64,000 nt of DNA, taken from contig NZ_OBMU01000001.1 in assembly GCF_900218065.1 (NCBI RefSeq), forward strand, positions 786,035 to 850,034, written 5' to 3'. Positions within the stretch are counted from its first letter, which is position 1. Every line of letters starts with the position of its first letter. The notes beneath the pieces are model-generated. The model saw nothing but the letters and a program-made list of their open reading frames with translations. It did not search any database and was not told the origin of the DNA. The translations under genes and the position numbers were made by a program. Shown here piece by piece: positions 48,788 through 58,045 of this stretch. This DNA comes from Novosphingobium sp. Chol11 (GTDB lineage Bacteria > Pseudomonadota > Alphaproteobacteria > Sphingomonadales > Sphingomonadaceae).

Positions 48788-50223
48788 TGATTGATTCCGC
48801 TTCCCTTCTTGCCGTTCTGCCGGAGCTTGTCCTGACAGCGGGCGGCTTGGTCCTGCTGCTGACGGCTGCTTTTGGCGGTGATGGCACCGCACGCGTAGTG
48901 AACTGGCTGTCGGTGCTCACGCTTCTCGTCGCGGGTCTGATGCTGCCGGTGTCTATGGAGCATGGCCCGCTGGCATTTGACGGGCTGGTGCGCGCGGATG
49001 CCTTCTCGATCTTTGCCAAGGCGCTTATCTACGCCTCGGCGGGCGCCGCGATCCTGCTCGCGCCGCGCTATTTCGCTGCTGGTGGTGCAGTGCGTCCGGA
49101 ATATCCGGTTCTGATCCTGTTCAGCAGCGTCGGCATGGGCATGATGGTGTCGGCCGGTGACCTGCTGACCCTCTATGTCGGGTTGGAGATGCAGAGCCTT
49201 GCCGCCTATGTGCTGGCGAGCTTCATGCGGCAGGATGAGCGGTCTTCCGAGGCTGGCCTTAAATATTTTGTGCTGGGGTCGCTGGCGAGCGGCATCCTGC
49301 TCTATGGCACGGCGTTGCTATACGGTTTCACCGGCAGCACGAGCTTTGATGGCATCGCGGTGGCGCTGGGCGATGGCGTGGGCAAGGGCGAGCTGTTCGG
49401 CATGGTGTTCCTGCTGGCTGGCCTTGCGTTCAAGATGAGCGCGGTTCCGTTCCACATGTGGACGCCCGACGTCTATGAAGGCGCGCCGACGCCAGTCACG
49501 ACCTTCTTCGGCAGCGCGCCCAAGGTGGCAGCGATGGCGCTCACCGTGCGCGTCGCGATCGAAGCGCTTGGGCCCGCTGGGCTCGACTGGCAGCAGATCG
49601 TGATCTTCGTGGCGCTGGCTTCGATCATCTTCGGCGCGGTGGCGGCGATCGGCCAGACGAACATCAAGCGGCTGATGGCCTATTCGTCGATCAACAATGT
49701 CGGCTTTGCGCTGATCGGCCTTGCTGCGGCGACGCCTGCGGGCGTGGCGGCGACGATGAGCTATATGGCGATCTATGTCGTCATGACGATCGGTGCTTTT
49801 GCCTGCATCCTGCAGATGCGTGATGCGCAAGGCCGTCCGGTGGAAAGCATCGCAAGCCTGGCGGGCCTGTCGCAGTCGCGCAAGGGACTGGCCGCTGCAC
49901 TGGGGATCTTCATGTTCTCCATGGCCGGCATCCCGCCGCTGTTCGGCTTCTGGGCCAAGTTCCTTGTGTTCGATGCGGCGGTCGCGGCGGGTCTCACTGC
50001 GCTGGCGGCATTCGGCATCGCGGCTTCCGTGATCGGCGCTTTCTACTATCTGAAGATCATCAAGACGATGTACTTCGATGAACCGGCTACCGCCTATGAG
50101 GCGCGGGGCGGGGCGGTCGAAAATGTCATCCTGACCGCCTGCGCGGTGGTGATCGTCGTCGGATATCTGTTGAACCCGGTGCTCGATCAAGCGAGCGCGG
50201 CGGCTGCGGCGTCGCTGTTCTGA
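48787..50223 (+). CDS. nuoN: NADH-quinone oxidoreductase subunit N
   Basis: 478-residue antiporter-like subunit, the last gene of the nuo operon. Characteristic YVGLEMQSLAAYVLASF, AFKMSAVPFHMWTPDVYEGAPTPVT and KRLMAYSSINNVGFALIG. Its TGA at 50221-50223 overlaps the apparent CTG start of birA, so transcription and translation probably continue into birA-coaX-rnj. Confidence 0.95.
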   Translation: MIDSASLLAVLPELVLTAGGLVLLLTAAFGGDGTARVVNWLSVLTLLVAGLMLPVSMEHGPLAFDGLVRADAFSIFAKALIYASAGAAILLAPRYFAAGGAVRPEYPVLILFSSVGMGMMVSAGDLLTLYVGLEMQSLAAYVLASFMRQDERSSEAGLKYFVLGSLASGILLYGTALLYGFTGSTSFDGIAVALGDGVGKGELFGMVFLLAGLAFKMSAVPFHMWTPDVYEGAPTPVTTFFGSAPKVAAMALTVRVAIEALGPAGLDWQQIVIFVALASIIFGAVAAIGQTNIKRLMAYSSINNVGFALIGLAAATPAGVAATMSYMAIYVVMTIGAFACILQMRDAQGRPVESIASLAGLSQSRKGLAAALGIFMFSMAGIPPLFGFWAKFLVFDAAVAAGLTALAAFGIAASVIGAFYYLKIIKTMYFDEPATAYEARGGAVENVILTACAVVIVVGYLLNPVLDQASAAAAASLF

Positions 50224-50927
50224 GCGACATCCGCTTCGTCGAAGAGACCGGATCAACCAACGCCGACATGCTGGCGTTGGCGGATCAGGGCGTGGCGGAA
50301 GGAACATGGCTGCGTGCGGGCCGTCAGGTCGGCGGGCGAGGCCGCATGGGGCGGACCTGGGAAAGTCCTACGGGCAATCTCTATTGTTCCACACTGGTGC
50401 GGCTGCGCGCGGGCGATCCGCCTGCTCATCTACTTGCGCTCGTCGCGGCGAACGCGGTTCATGCGCTCGTTGCTCCATCGTGCGACGGGCAGGCGCGGAT
50501 CAAATGGCCCAATGATGTCCTGGTCAATGGCGCGAAGATCGCGGGTATCCTCCTCGAACGGGCAGGCGACGCGATTGTTGTCGGCATCGGCATCAATGTC
50601 GTGGATCATCCGGCCGGGTTGGACAGGCCTGTCACAAGTCTTGCAGCGCAAGGTGCCGCTGATGCAGAAGCGGGAGCGCTGCTGGAGAGGTTGGCGCAAT
50701 TGTTCGGGCATTGGCTGGCTGTCTGGCGGGCTCAAGGGTTGGAGCCAGTGCGGGCGCACTGGTTGCTGAACGCTCATCCGAAGGGCACGGCAATGCGGGT
50801 CGTGCAGCCTGACGGCGAGACGATCGAAGGGGCTTTCGATACGCTTGACCAGCAAGGCATGCTGATCCTCCGCTTGGCGAATGGCGGCACACGTGCCATT
50901 CATGCGGGCGACATCCTACTCATCTGA
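50220..50927 (+). CDS. birA: Biotin-protein ligase (BirA, catalytic only), apparent CTG start
   Basis: Attaches biotin to acetyl-CoA carboxylase and related proteins. The active-site core is [21 protein letters not shown], with [19 protein letters not shown] and GIGINV. There is no N-terminal HTH, so it is a mono-functional ligase. The first ATG in frame (50268) would delete the conserved DSTN-like element; the codons before it read [17 protein letters not shown], which clearly belongs to the family. No ATG, GTG or TTG exists between 50268 and the preceding in-frame stop. The CTG at 50220 overlaps the nuoN TGA as CTGA, copying the ATGA/GTGA joins elsewhere. Hence the start is placed there. 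Confidence 0.88.
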   Translation: MSDIRFVEETGSTNADMLALADQGVAEGTWLRAGRQVGGRGRMGRTWESPTGNLYCSTLVRLRAGDPPAHLLALVAANAVHALVAPSCDGQARIKWPNDVLVNGAKIAGILLERAGDAIVVGIGINVVDHPAGLDRPVTSLAAQGAADAEAGALLERLAQLFGHWLAVWRAQGLEPVRAHWLLNAHPKGTAMRVVQPDGETIEGAFDTLDQQGMLILRLANGGTRAIHAGDILLI

Positions 50928-50943
50928 TATCCGGGGACGGGCC

Positions 50944-51723
50944 ATGCTTCTCGCGATCGACGCGGGCAATACCAATGTGGTTTTCGCGCTGCTTGACGGG
51001 CGTGAGATCCGTGCGCGCTGGCGGATCGCGACAGACCCGCGCCGGACGGCGGACGAATATGCGGTGTGGCTGAACCAGTTGCTGATGCTGGAGGGCTATG
51101 GCATCGCGGATGTCGATGCGGTGATCATCGCCACGGTCGTGCCGCGCGCGCTGCATAATCTTCAGGTGCTGGCGGAGAAATATTTCAAGACGGCTGCGCT
51201 GGTCGCGGGGCAGGCGCCGGTAGAATGGGGGGTGGAACTTGATGTCGCGGAGCCTGCTTCCGTCGGGGCGGACCGGGTTGTCAACGCCATCGCTGCGCAC
51301 CATCTATATGAAGGCGATTTGATCGTCATAGATTTTGGGACTGCAACGACTTTCGACGTCATCGACTATCAAGGGACGTACAAGGGCGGGATCATCGCGC
51401 CCGGTATCAACCTGTCGCTCGACGCGCTGGTAGCGGCGGCCGCCAAGCTTCCGAAGATCGCCATTGCGCCACCGGAGAACCGTTCGGTTATCGGTCGGAC
51501 CACCGAAGCGCAGATGCATATCGGGGTATTCTGGGGCTATGTGGCGATGATGGAAGGGCTGGCTGCCCGGATGCGGGCGGAGATTGGCCGTCCGGCCAAG
51601 GTGATTTCGACAGGCGGCCTTGCCGTCCTGTTCGATGAGAATAGCGAAATTTTCGATGCGATCGCGCCTGACCTCACAATTTTGGGCTTGGCGCTGTTGC
51701 ACGAGCGGAGTTTGAAGAACTGA
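50944..51723 (+). CDS. coaX: Type III pantothenate kinase
   Basis: First step of coenzyme A synthesis, in the ASKHA fold. The ATP motif DAGNTN is at residues 6-11, ATVVPRAL follows, [15 protein letters not shown] holds the monovalent cation/pantothenate site, and [14 protein letters not shown] is the second phosphate-binding motif. 260 residues from the ATG at 50944. The stop overlaps the rnj start by one base. Confidence 0.95.
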   Translation: MLLAIDAGNTNVVFALLDGREIRARWRIATDPRRTADEYAVWLNQLLMLEGYGIADVDAVIIATVVPRALHNLQVLAEKYFKTAALVAGQAPVEWGVELDVAEPASVGADRVVNAIAAHHLYEGDLIVIDFGTATTFDVIDYQGTYKGGIIAPGINLSLDALVAAAAKLPKIAIAPPENRSVIGRTTEAQMHIGVFWGYVAMMEGLAARMRAEIGRPAKVISTGGLAVLFDENSEIFDAIAPDLTILGLALLHERSLKN

Positions 51724-53360
51724 TGACACCTAAAGACGAGCTGCTCTTCCTGGCCCTTGGCGGGTCGGGGGAGATTGGCATGAACGTCAATCTTTATGGC
51801 TGCCAGGGTAAGTGGGTGATGGTCGATCTAGGCCTGACATTCGCCGACCCGGCATATCCCGGCGTCGAACTGGTGCTGCCAGACCTGTCCTTTATCGAGG
51901 AGCGCCGTGAGGACCTGCTCGGCATCGTGCTCACCCATGGGCATGAAGATCATATCGGGGCAATACCCTATCTCGCCGCCGATCTGGGTGTGCCGCTCTA
52001 TGCGACTCCGTTCACGGCGGGGCTGATCAGGCTGAAGCTGGAGGAAGAAGGCCTTATCAGCGAGCTCGAGCTTAACGTGATCGACAATGAGGGAAGCTTT
52101 GCCTTGGGGCCGTTCGGGTTCCGCTACGTGCCGCTGGCGCATTCGATCCCCGAAGGCAATGCGGTGTTAATCGACACCCCTCACGGACGCGTGTTCCATA
52201 CCGGCGATTGGAAGATCGATGAGAAGCCAGTGCTGGGGCAGCCGTCGACGCCGGAAGAACTGACGGCGATTGGTGATGAAGGCGTGCTGGCGCTGGTGTG
52301 CGACAGTACCAACGTGTTCAATCCCGAGGCGAGCGGTTCCGAAGGAGACGTGCGCGAAGGGCTGATGCAGACGATCACCGGCGCGAAGGGGCGTGTGCTG
52401 GTCACGACCTTCGCCTCGAACGCCGCGCGTTTGCAGACGCTGGGCGAAGTGGCGAATGCCGTTGGACGCAAACTGTGTGTCGCGGGCAGGTCGCTCGACC
52501 GGATCATCTCGACCGCGAGGACGGCGGGTTATCTCAAGGATTTCCCGCCCACGGTCGACTGGGACGACGCGATGGCGCTGCCCCGCAACGAGGTGATGAT
52601 TATCGCCACCGGAGGGCAGGGGGAAGCGCGGGCGGCGCTATCGCGGATCGCTTTCGACAGTCATCCAATCAAGCTCGATACCGGCGATCTCGTCGTTTTC
52701 TCGTCCAAGCAGATTCCGGGCAATGAAATCGCCATCGGGCGCATTCAAAATGCGCTGGCGGCGAAGGGCGTGCTGATGGTCACGGATCGTCAGGCGGAAG
52801 TGCATGTGTCGGGTCATCCGGGACGGCCGGAGCTTGAGGCCATGTATCGTTGGGTGCGGCCGCAGATTCTGCTGCCGGTGCATGGTGAGCGGCGGCATAT
52901 GGCGGAGCAGGCGCGGCTTGGGCTTTCGAGCGGCGTCCCCAGCGCGATCGTCCAGTCCAATGGTGACCTGCTGCGGCTTGCGCCCAATGGCCCCGAGATC
53001 ATCGGGCATGAGGCGACTGGGCGTCTGGTTCTGGATGGCGACGTGATCCTGCCTGCGGATGGATCAACGATGAATGAGCGGCGCAAGGTCGCATTGCACG
53101 GGCAGATCAGCGTCGCGGTGGCTCTCGATCGCAAGGGCAAGCTGATGGGCGAGCCAGCGCTGCGTACGCAAGGCGTGCCTGTGGAAGAGGACAAGGCTGC
53201 GTTTCTGGCCGAAGCCGCGGATGAGGCGGCGGAAGCTGTCGGCAAGGGCTCGCAGGAAGAAGAGGCGCTGCGTGAGCGGGTACGTCTGGCCGTGCGCCGG
53301 ACGGCGACACGCTGGACGGGCAAGAAGCCCGTGGTGGACGTGCTCCTCATTCGGGCCTAA
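51723..53360 (+). CDS. rnj: Ribonuclease J
   Basis: Metallo-beta-lactamase/beta-CASP ribonuclease with 5'-exo and endo activity in mRNA decay and RNA maturation. The zinc motif HGHEDH is at residues 72-77; VPLAHSIPEGNAV, CDSTN, the beta-CASP ATGGQGE and HVSGHPGRPE supply further metal ligands. The C-terminal domain after about residue 450 ends KKPVVDVLLIRA. 545 residues, normal for alphaproteobacteria. Coupled to coaX by a TGATG overlap. Confidence 0.95.
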   Translation: MTPKDELLFLALGGSGEIGMNVNLYGCQGKWVMVDLGLTFADPAYPGVELVLPDLSFIEERREDLLGIVLTHGHEDHIGAIPYLAADLGVPLYATPFTAGLIRLKLEEEGLISELELNVIDNEGSFALGPFGFRYVPLAHSIPEGNAVLIDTPHGRVFHTGDWKIDEKPVLGQPSTPEELTAIGDEGVLALVCDSTNVFNPEASGSEGDVREGLMQTITGAKGRVLVTTFASNAARLQTLGEVANAVGRKLCVAGRSLDRIISTARTAGYLKDFPPTVDWDDAMALPRNEVMIIATGGQGEARAALSRIAFDSHPIKLDTGDLVVFSSKQIPGNEIAIGRIQNALAAKGVLMVTDRQAEVHVSGHPGRPELEAMYRWVRPQILLPVHGERRHMAEQARLGLSSGVPSAIVQSNGDLLRLAPNGPEIIGHEATGRLVLDGDVILPADGSTMNERRKVALHGQISVAVALDRKGKLMGEPALRTQGVPVEEDKAAFLAEAADEAAEAVGKGSQEEEALRERVRLAVRRTATRWTGKKPVVDVLLIRA

Positions 53361-53371
53361 GGCTGCGCGCC

Positions 53372-53632
53372 ATGAACTGGTACGCGATCCTCGCCATTTA
53401 TGTGCTGTTCTGGGTCATCAGCGCGTTCATCGTCCTGCCGTTCGGCATCCGCACGCCCGATGAGACGGGTGAAGTGATGCTGACGGGACAGGCGGATAGC
53501 GCGCCCAGCAACTTCCGTCCCGGCATGGTAGCCGTTCGTGCTACGATCCTGTCGGCGGTGCTGTTCGGGCTATATTATGCCAACTATGTCGAGGGCTGGG
53601 TAACGCTGGAGCAGATCACGCGCCGTTCGTGA
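53372..53632 (+). CDS. DUF1467 small membrane protein
   Basis: 86 residues with two transmembrane helices (ILAIYVLFWVISAFIVLPFG; AVRATILSAVLFGLYYANYVEGW). The FIVLPFGIRTPDETGE segment between them is the DUF1467 signature. It ends the nuo-birA-coaX-rnj run, 11 bases after rnj. Function unknown; it is found in this position in many alphaproteobacteria. Confidence 0.82.
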   Translation: MNWYAILAIYVLFWVISAFIVLPFGIRTPDETGEVMLTGQADSAPSNFRPGMVAVRATILSAVLFGLYYANYVEGWVTLEQITRRS

Positions 53633-53636
53633 GGGG

Positions 53637-53670
53637 TTTCGACAAGCTCGACCCGGACGGTGGTGAGGGG
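53637..53670. repeat. Short TCGACAAGCTCG-type intergenic repeat
   Basis: TTTCGACAAGCTCGACCCGG followed by ACGGTGGTGAGG matches the repeat at 23715-23740. It lies directly after the DUF1467 stop. Confidence 0.45.
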
Positions 53671-53709
53671 CTGGACAAGTATTGAGCCGTCAAGAGTTGC
53701 GCGCAGCCG

Positions 53710-54366
53710 TCAGTGCAATCCAACGGCCGGTATGTCGTTGTCCATCGACAACATCATGATGATGAGTTCGGAGCGGGATTTTATGCCCAGCTTCTGAAAG
53801 ATGCTGTGGAGATGCACCTTGACCGTTCCTTCGGTCAGGCCGCAGCGGGCCGCGATTTCGCGGTTGCGCAGGCCAGCGCGGATCAGCCCGGCAATCTCCA
53901 GTTCCCGATCGGTGAGGGCAGCAAGGCTGTTATTTTCGTTCGATGGGGCGGATATGCTGTGCACCAAGGCCTGCTCCATGACGGTGGGCGAAATGCTTTT
54001 ATTGCCGTCCAGAACCTCGGTTATGCAGGTGAGCAGTTCCTTGGGGTCGCTGTCCTTGAGGACGACGCCGTCCACGCCCAGCTTTATTGCTTCCAAAGTC
54101 TGGTCGGGCCGGATGTGGACCGTCATGAAGATGACGGGCACGGTGCTGCCGCTTTCCCGAATGGCTGAAAGGATGGCGAGGCCGCCGCCGTCCTTCATGC
54201 TGACGTCGAGGATCAGCAGGTCCGGCTGATCTGCCTTAAGTCGGGCGATCGCCTCGCTAACGGAGCGGGCGCAGAAGATGACATCATGCCCATGCGAGCT
54301 TAGAAATTGCGCCATGCCGTCAAGGAAGATCGGGTGGTCGTCTACTATCGCAATCTGCGCCATCAT
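53710..54366 (-). CDS. NarL/FixJ-family response regulator
   Basis: 218 residues. The receiver domain has DD at 9-10, phospho-acceptor Asp54 in LLILDVSMKDGG, the Thr in FMTVH and Lys in VVLKDSD. The LuxR-type helix-turn-helix (about residues 147-210) reads LTDRELEIAGLIRAGLRNRE... EGTVKVHLHSIFQKLGIKSR. It is co-transcribed with and overlaps the sensor kinase by four bases. The target genes are unknown; NarL-type factors usually bind as dimers to inverted repeats. Confidence 0.93.
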   Translation of the reverse strand: MMAQIAIVDDHPIFLDGMAQFLSSHGHDVIFCARSVSEAIARLKADQPDLLILDVSMKDGGGLAILSAIRESGSTVPVIFMTVHIRPDQTLEAIKLGVDGVVLKDSDPKELLTCITEVLDGNKSISPTVMEQALVHSISAPSNENNSLAALTDRELEIAGLIRAGLRNREIAARCGLTEGTVKVHLHSIFQKLGIKSRSELIIMMLSMDNDIPAVGLH

Positions 54367-56072
54367 ATCGGGGACCTCGGCAGGGATGAAGGAAGCCTAA
54401 TCGAAATAAGTGAATTCATGCTTAAATTGTGGAAATAGGCGGTGCCGCCGATCTTTCCCAAACGCTTCATGATGGATTGCGACTGGAGTTCAAAGTCGCC
54501 GGTATAGCTTTGCTGCTCAATGGGTTGGGCGCCGGGATTGTCCTTCAGTGCGATCAGAATCTCATCATCCGCCTTCGCAAGCGAGACGGTGATGTGTTTC
54601 GCGGCGGCATGCTTCGCCGCGTTCGCAGCAGCTTCCCTGAGCAGGAACTCGACCTCTGCGGCTGTTTCGGACGTCACCATCATGGGATGATCGATCGGAT
54701 TGAGCCGACACTCGATCCCCCATTGCAGGGCAATGAACCGGCAGCAGGCCTCGACATCGTGAACAAGGTCGACATCGTCCGGACCAGTGTCCGTGACATT
54801 GAGCAGGCGGCGCAGATGCGCCTGCTCTGCCGTGACGAGTTCCTCCATCGCGAGCAGTTCGGCAAGCTGGTGCGGCGCGTTGATGGCGGCGAGGCCATGT
54901 TGCGCAGTGACCAGGCGGACGCGCAGCGCGGCAAGCGTTTGAAGGACGCTGTCATGAAGATCGCGGCTGAGCGCAAGCCGAGCCTCCGCAAAAGTCCGAT
55001 CCCGCCATGCGATCAAGAAGAAATGCCGTTCCAGGAAGAGTTCCAGCCCTTCCTGAATGCGCAACGCGCGGAGGAGTGCGGCGGGGGACCAGCCATGGCG
55101 CGCACCGACATACAGGCGGCCCCGCAATTCTCCAGCCTGGACGTGGAAGCTGACGCCCTGTCCTGGACCCAACAGGCTCGACAGTGCCTCCGTGAGGTGC
55201 GTGGCCTTCTCCGTGCGCGTTATCCCCAGACGATTGCGCATAAGCAGGCGGCTGGATTGGCCAGCGTAGACAAAGGGGGCGTCCGTAGGTGAAATGCGCG
55301 TCAGGGCTTCCACTTGTTGCTGTGTCAGGGAGACGGTGTGAACACCGTCGGTGTTGGCGAGTTCGCAGTGGCTTGCGCCATCGCCGATCTGCCAGATGAA
55401 AGCACAATAGCGAGCCGCCATAAGCTCGGATATCTGTTCCACCACGAAGCGCGGTAGCGATTTCTGGAAAGACAGTCCCACGGCCTGCAACCGTTCGGAC
55501 CAGTTGATCAGCCGCCGTTCCAGTATCGACATGCTGAGCATCGACGCAGCGATGGTGCAGCCGATGATGACGGTGATGCCATCGATCGCGCGGTCGACCT
55601 CCGCAACATGACGTTCAGCGGCCCAAGGCTCGTAAGACCCTCGCGCCAGGAAAGCGAGGACGAGGCAAAGTGCCAGCACGATGATCGAGCCGCGGCCGAA
55701 CCGTTCGGAAGCGGACCACGCAACGAAGAAGAGGCAAGCGAGCGCCGGAATTTGCAAGGGTTGGCAAAGGGCGATCACCGTCAGGAAGATGATCGCGTCC
55801 ACGATCAATGTCAGTGGCCGGAGCAACAGGCCGAGAGGCGGCGACAGGACATGCTGGGCCACGCCAAGGGCAGTCCAGAGCCATAGGCCGCTCTGAATGA
55901 GCATTGCGCTATGCATGAAATCGGGTTCGGGATCGAACATCGCCGTGATCTGCCACGTGGCGGCAACGGCGAAGGCGACGCGGGATATGGCAAAACCCAG
56001 CGTCGGTGATCGACCCAACCAAAGCACCAGGCGGTCCATCGCGGTAGATGACGCCTTGGGCATATTCAACAT
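54363..56072 (-). CDS. Membrane sensor histidine kinase (HisKA_3) with a degenerate ATP site
   Basis: About 569 residues from ATG 56072 (GGGGGA ahead of it). There are five or six N-terminal helices between about residues 25 and 190, a soluble GAF-like sensor at about 200-345, then the dimerisation domain with phospho-His about 373 in LSRDLHDSVLQTLAALR, followed by an HATPase-like domain. The N box LREAAANAAKHA is present, but the G1 box is DNPGAQP rather than DNGxG, and no glycine-rich G2 box is seen (SQSIMKRLGKIGG). It may be a weak or atypical kinase. Partner of the NarL-type regulator. Confidence 0.87.
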   Translation of the reverse strand: MLNMPKASSTAMDRLVLWLGRSPTLGFAISRVAFAVAATWQITAMFDPEPDFMHSAMLIQSGLWLWTALGVAQHVLSPPLGLLLRPLTLIVDAIIFLTVIALCQPLQIPALACLFFVAWSASERFGRGSIIVLALCLVLAFLARGSYEPWAAERHVAEVDRAIDGITVIIGCTIAASMLSMSILERRLINWSERLQAVGLSFQKSLPRFVVEQISELMAARYCAFIWQIGDGASHCELANTDGVHTVSLTQQQVEALTRISPTDAPFVYAGQSSRLLMRNRLGITRTEKATHLTEALSSLLGPGQGVSFHVQAGELRGRLYVGARHGWSPAALLRALRIQEGLELFLERHFFLIAWRDRTFAEARLALSRDLHDSVLQTLAALRVRLVTAQHGLAAINAPHQLAELLAMEELVTAEQAHLRRLLNVTDTGPDDVDLVHDVEACCRFIALQWGIECRLNPIDHPMMVTSETAAEVEFLLREAAANAAKHAAAKHITVSLAKADDEILIALKDNPGAQPIEQQSYTGDFELQSQSIMKRLGKIGGTAYFHNLSMNSLISIRLPSSLPRSPI

Positions 56073-56202
56073 GGTGGCTTGTCCCCCGACTCCACCGCCA
56101 TGTTTCACCACAGCCGGGCGACAGAAACAACATATATCAATCTTTTATCCCGATGCACCCAATGGCATGGCGCGGCGAAACATGCGCCGCTAAGGATGGC
56201 GG

Positions 56203-56937
56203 ATGGCTGTGCTTATCACTCCTGCCCTGATCTGCGGGGTTAGGTCCCATGGCGAACATGGTGCCATTGCACGGCTTTTGACTCCGGATCATGGCCTGCT
56301 GGCGGGCTATGTTCGGGGAGGTCGAGCCCGCGCATTGCGTCCCGTGCTGCTGCCCGGGAATAGCGTGAAGGCGGAATTCCGGGCACGAACCGAAGAGCAG
56401 CTTGCCGGGCTAGCGGTCGAACTGGATCACAGCCGGGCGCCATTGCTGTCCGAGCCGTTACCGGCTGCCGCGATCGATTGGATATGTGCCCTGACGGCAG
56501 TGGCTTTGCCGGAGGGAACACCGTATCCGGCGTTGTACCAGGCCTTGGACGGCGTCCTTGGGGCGATCGATGCCGCGCCAGCGGCGCGAGGCTGGGGCGC
56601 TGCACTGGTGCGCTACGAACTGCTGATGCTGGCCGAATTGGGCTTTGGCCTCGATCTTGGGCGGTGCGCGGCGACGGGCGGCAACGAGGATCTGGCCTTT
56701 GTAAGCCCGCGCAGTGCCGCAGCGGTCAGCAGGGCAGGCGCGGAGGGATATGAAAGGCGGTTGCTGCCATTGCCCCGCTTTTTGATCGAAGGAGGCAGCG
56801 GCGACTGGCCAAGCATAGTCGACGGATTGCAGCTGACCGGCTTCTTTCTGGAGCGGTCGGTGCTGACCGACTGGCGGGCTGACACGCTTGCCGCGCGCGA
56901 AAGGCTGGTCGATCGACTGAAAAGAGCGGTTGCGTGA
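56203..56937 (+). CDS. recO: DNA repair protein RecO
   Basis: Recombination mediator loading RecA with RecR. The N-terminal OB-fold reads [22 protein letters not shown] and [22 protein letters not shown], then a helical C-terminal domain ([39 protein letters not shown]). The zinc-finger cysteines of some RecO proteins are largely missing, leaving one Cys in LGRCAATG, as in other alphaproteobacteria. 244 residues. Diverges from the sensor kinase and is upstream of leuB by 51 bases. Confidence 0.92.
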   Translation: MAVLITPALICGVRSHGEHGAIARLLTPDHGLLAGYVRGGRARALRPVLLPGNSVKAEFRARTEEQLAGLAVELDHSRAPLLSEPLPAAAIDWICALTAVALPEGTPYPALYQALDGVLGAIDAAPAARGWGAALVRYELLMLAELGFGLDLGRCAATGGNEDLAFVSPRSAAAVSRAGAEGYERRLLPLPRFLIEGGSGDWPSIVDGLQLTGFFLERSVLTDWRADTLAARERLVDRLKRAVA

Positions 56938-56988
56938 GGCGCGGCGGCTTCATAAGGGGCGGCCACGACATTGAAGGAGTTTCGCGCC

Positions 56989-58035
56989 ATGTTGATCGCC
57001 CTGTTCCCTGGAGATGGTATCGGTCCGGAGATCATCGCGCAGGCGCGGCGCGTGCTCGACGCGCTGGCGATCGAGGGCCTGACCTATGAAGAAGGTTTGG
57101 TTGGCGGGGCTGCCTATAAGGCGGTGGGCCACCCGTTGCCGCCTGAAACGCTGGACATCGCACGGCGTGCGGACGCCATATTGTTCGGCGCGGTGGGTGA
57201 TCCCGACTGCGACTCGTTGGAACGGCATTTGCGGCCGGAGCAGGCGATCCTTGGGCTGCGCAAGGCGCTGGGGCTGTTTTCCAATCTGCGCCCGGCAAAG
57301 GTCTTTCCGGAGCTCGCCGACGCATCTGCCCTTAAGAAGGAGGTGGCGAGCGCCATCGACTTGCTGATCGTGCGCGAGACCAATGGCGACGTCTATTTCG
57401 GCGAGAAAGGCATGCGCAAGACGGTCGACGGGCTGCGCGAAGGCTATGACATCATGTCCTATAACGAAGAGCAGGTGCGCAAGATCGCGCATCAGGGCTT
57501 CCAGGCCGCACGCGCGCGGCGCGGCAAGCTCTGCTCGGTGGACAAGGCGAATGTCCTGGAAACCAGCCAGCTGTGGCGCGACGTGGTGATCGAGGTTTCG
57601 GCCGAATATCCCGATGTCGCCCTGTCCCACATGTATGTGGACAATGCCGCGATGCAGCTGGTGCGTGATCCGGGCCAGTTCGACGTCATCGTGACAGGCA
57701 ATATGTTCGGCGACATCCTGTCCGACCAAGCGAGCATGTGCGTTGGATCGATCGGCATGCTGGCCTCGGCGACCCTCAACGACAGCAATCAGGGCCTGTA
57801 CGAGCCGATCCATGGTTCCGCGCCCGATATCGCAGGGCAGGGCAAGGCCAATCCGCTTGCAACGGTCCTGTCGGCGGGGATGATGCTGCGTTACTCGCTT
57901 GGGCTCCCGGAACAGGCTGACCGGATCGAGGCTGCTGTTGCCAAGGCGCTCGCCAATGGTGCGCGTAGCCCCGATCTGGGTGGAACCATGAACACGGTCG
58001 AGATGGGCGACGCGGTGCTCGCGGCGCTGAACTGA
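56989..58035 (+). CDS. leuB: 3-isopropylmalate dehydrogenase
   Basis: Third step of leucine synthesis. 348 residues, ATG at 56989 with AAGGAG 9 bases before. Matches include [56 protein letters not shown] and [15 protein letters not shown], with the adenine loop [23 protein letters not shown]. The residues binding the gamma-carboxylate and the Arg-Arg-Lys-Tyr-Asp catalytic set appear complete. Followed by metZ after 10 bases. Confidence 0.95.
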   Translation: MLIALFPGDGIGPEIIAQARRVLDALAIEGLTYEEGLVGGAAYKAVGHPLPPETLDIARRADAILFGAVGDPDCDSLERHLRPEQAILGLRKALGLFSNLRPAKVFPELADASALKKEVASAIDLLIVRETNGDVYFGEKGMRKTVDGLREGYDIMSYNEEQVRKIAHQGFQAARARRGKLCSVDKANVLETSQLWRDVVIEVSAEYPDVALSHMYVDNAAMQLVRDPGQFDVIVTGNMFGDILSDQASMCVGSIGMLASATLNDSNQGLYEPIHGSAPDIAGQGKANPLATVLSAGMMLRYSLGLPEQADRIEAAVAKALANGARSPDLGGTMNTVEMGDAVLAALN

Positions 58036-58045
58036 GGAAGAAGCG

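Noticed and set aside
58036..58045. Possible SAM-II riboswitch before metZ
   Set aside because: Only 10 bases separate leuB and metZ; there is no room for an aptamer.
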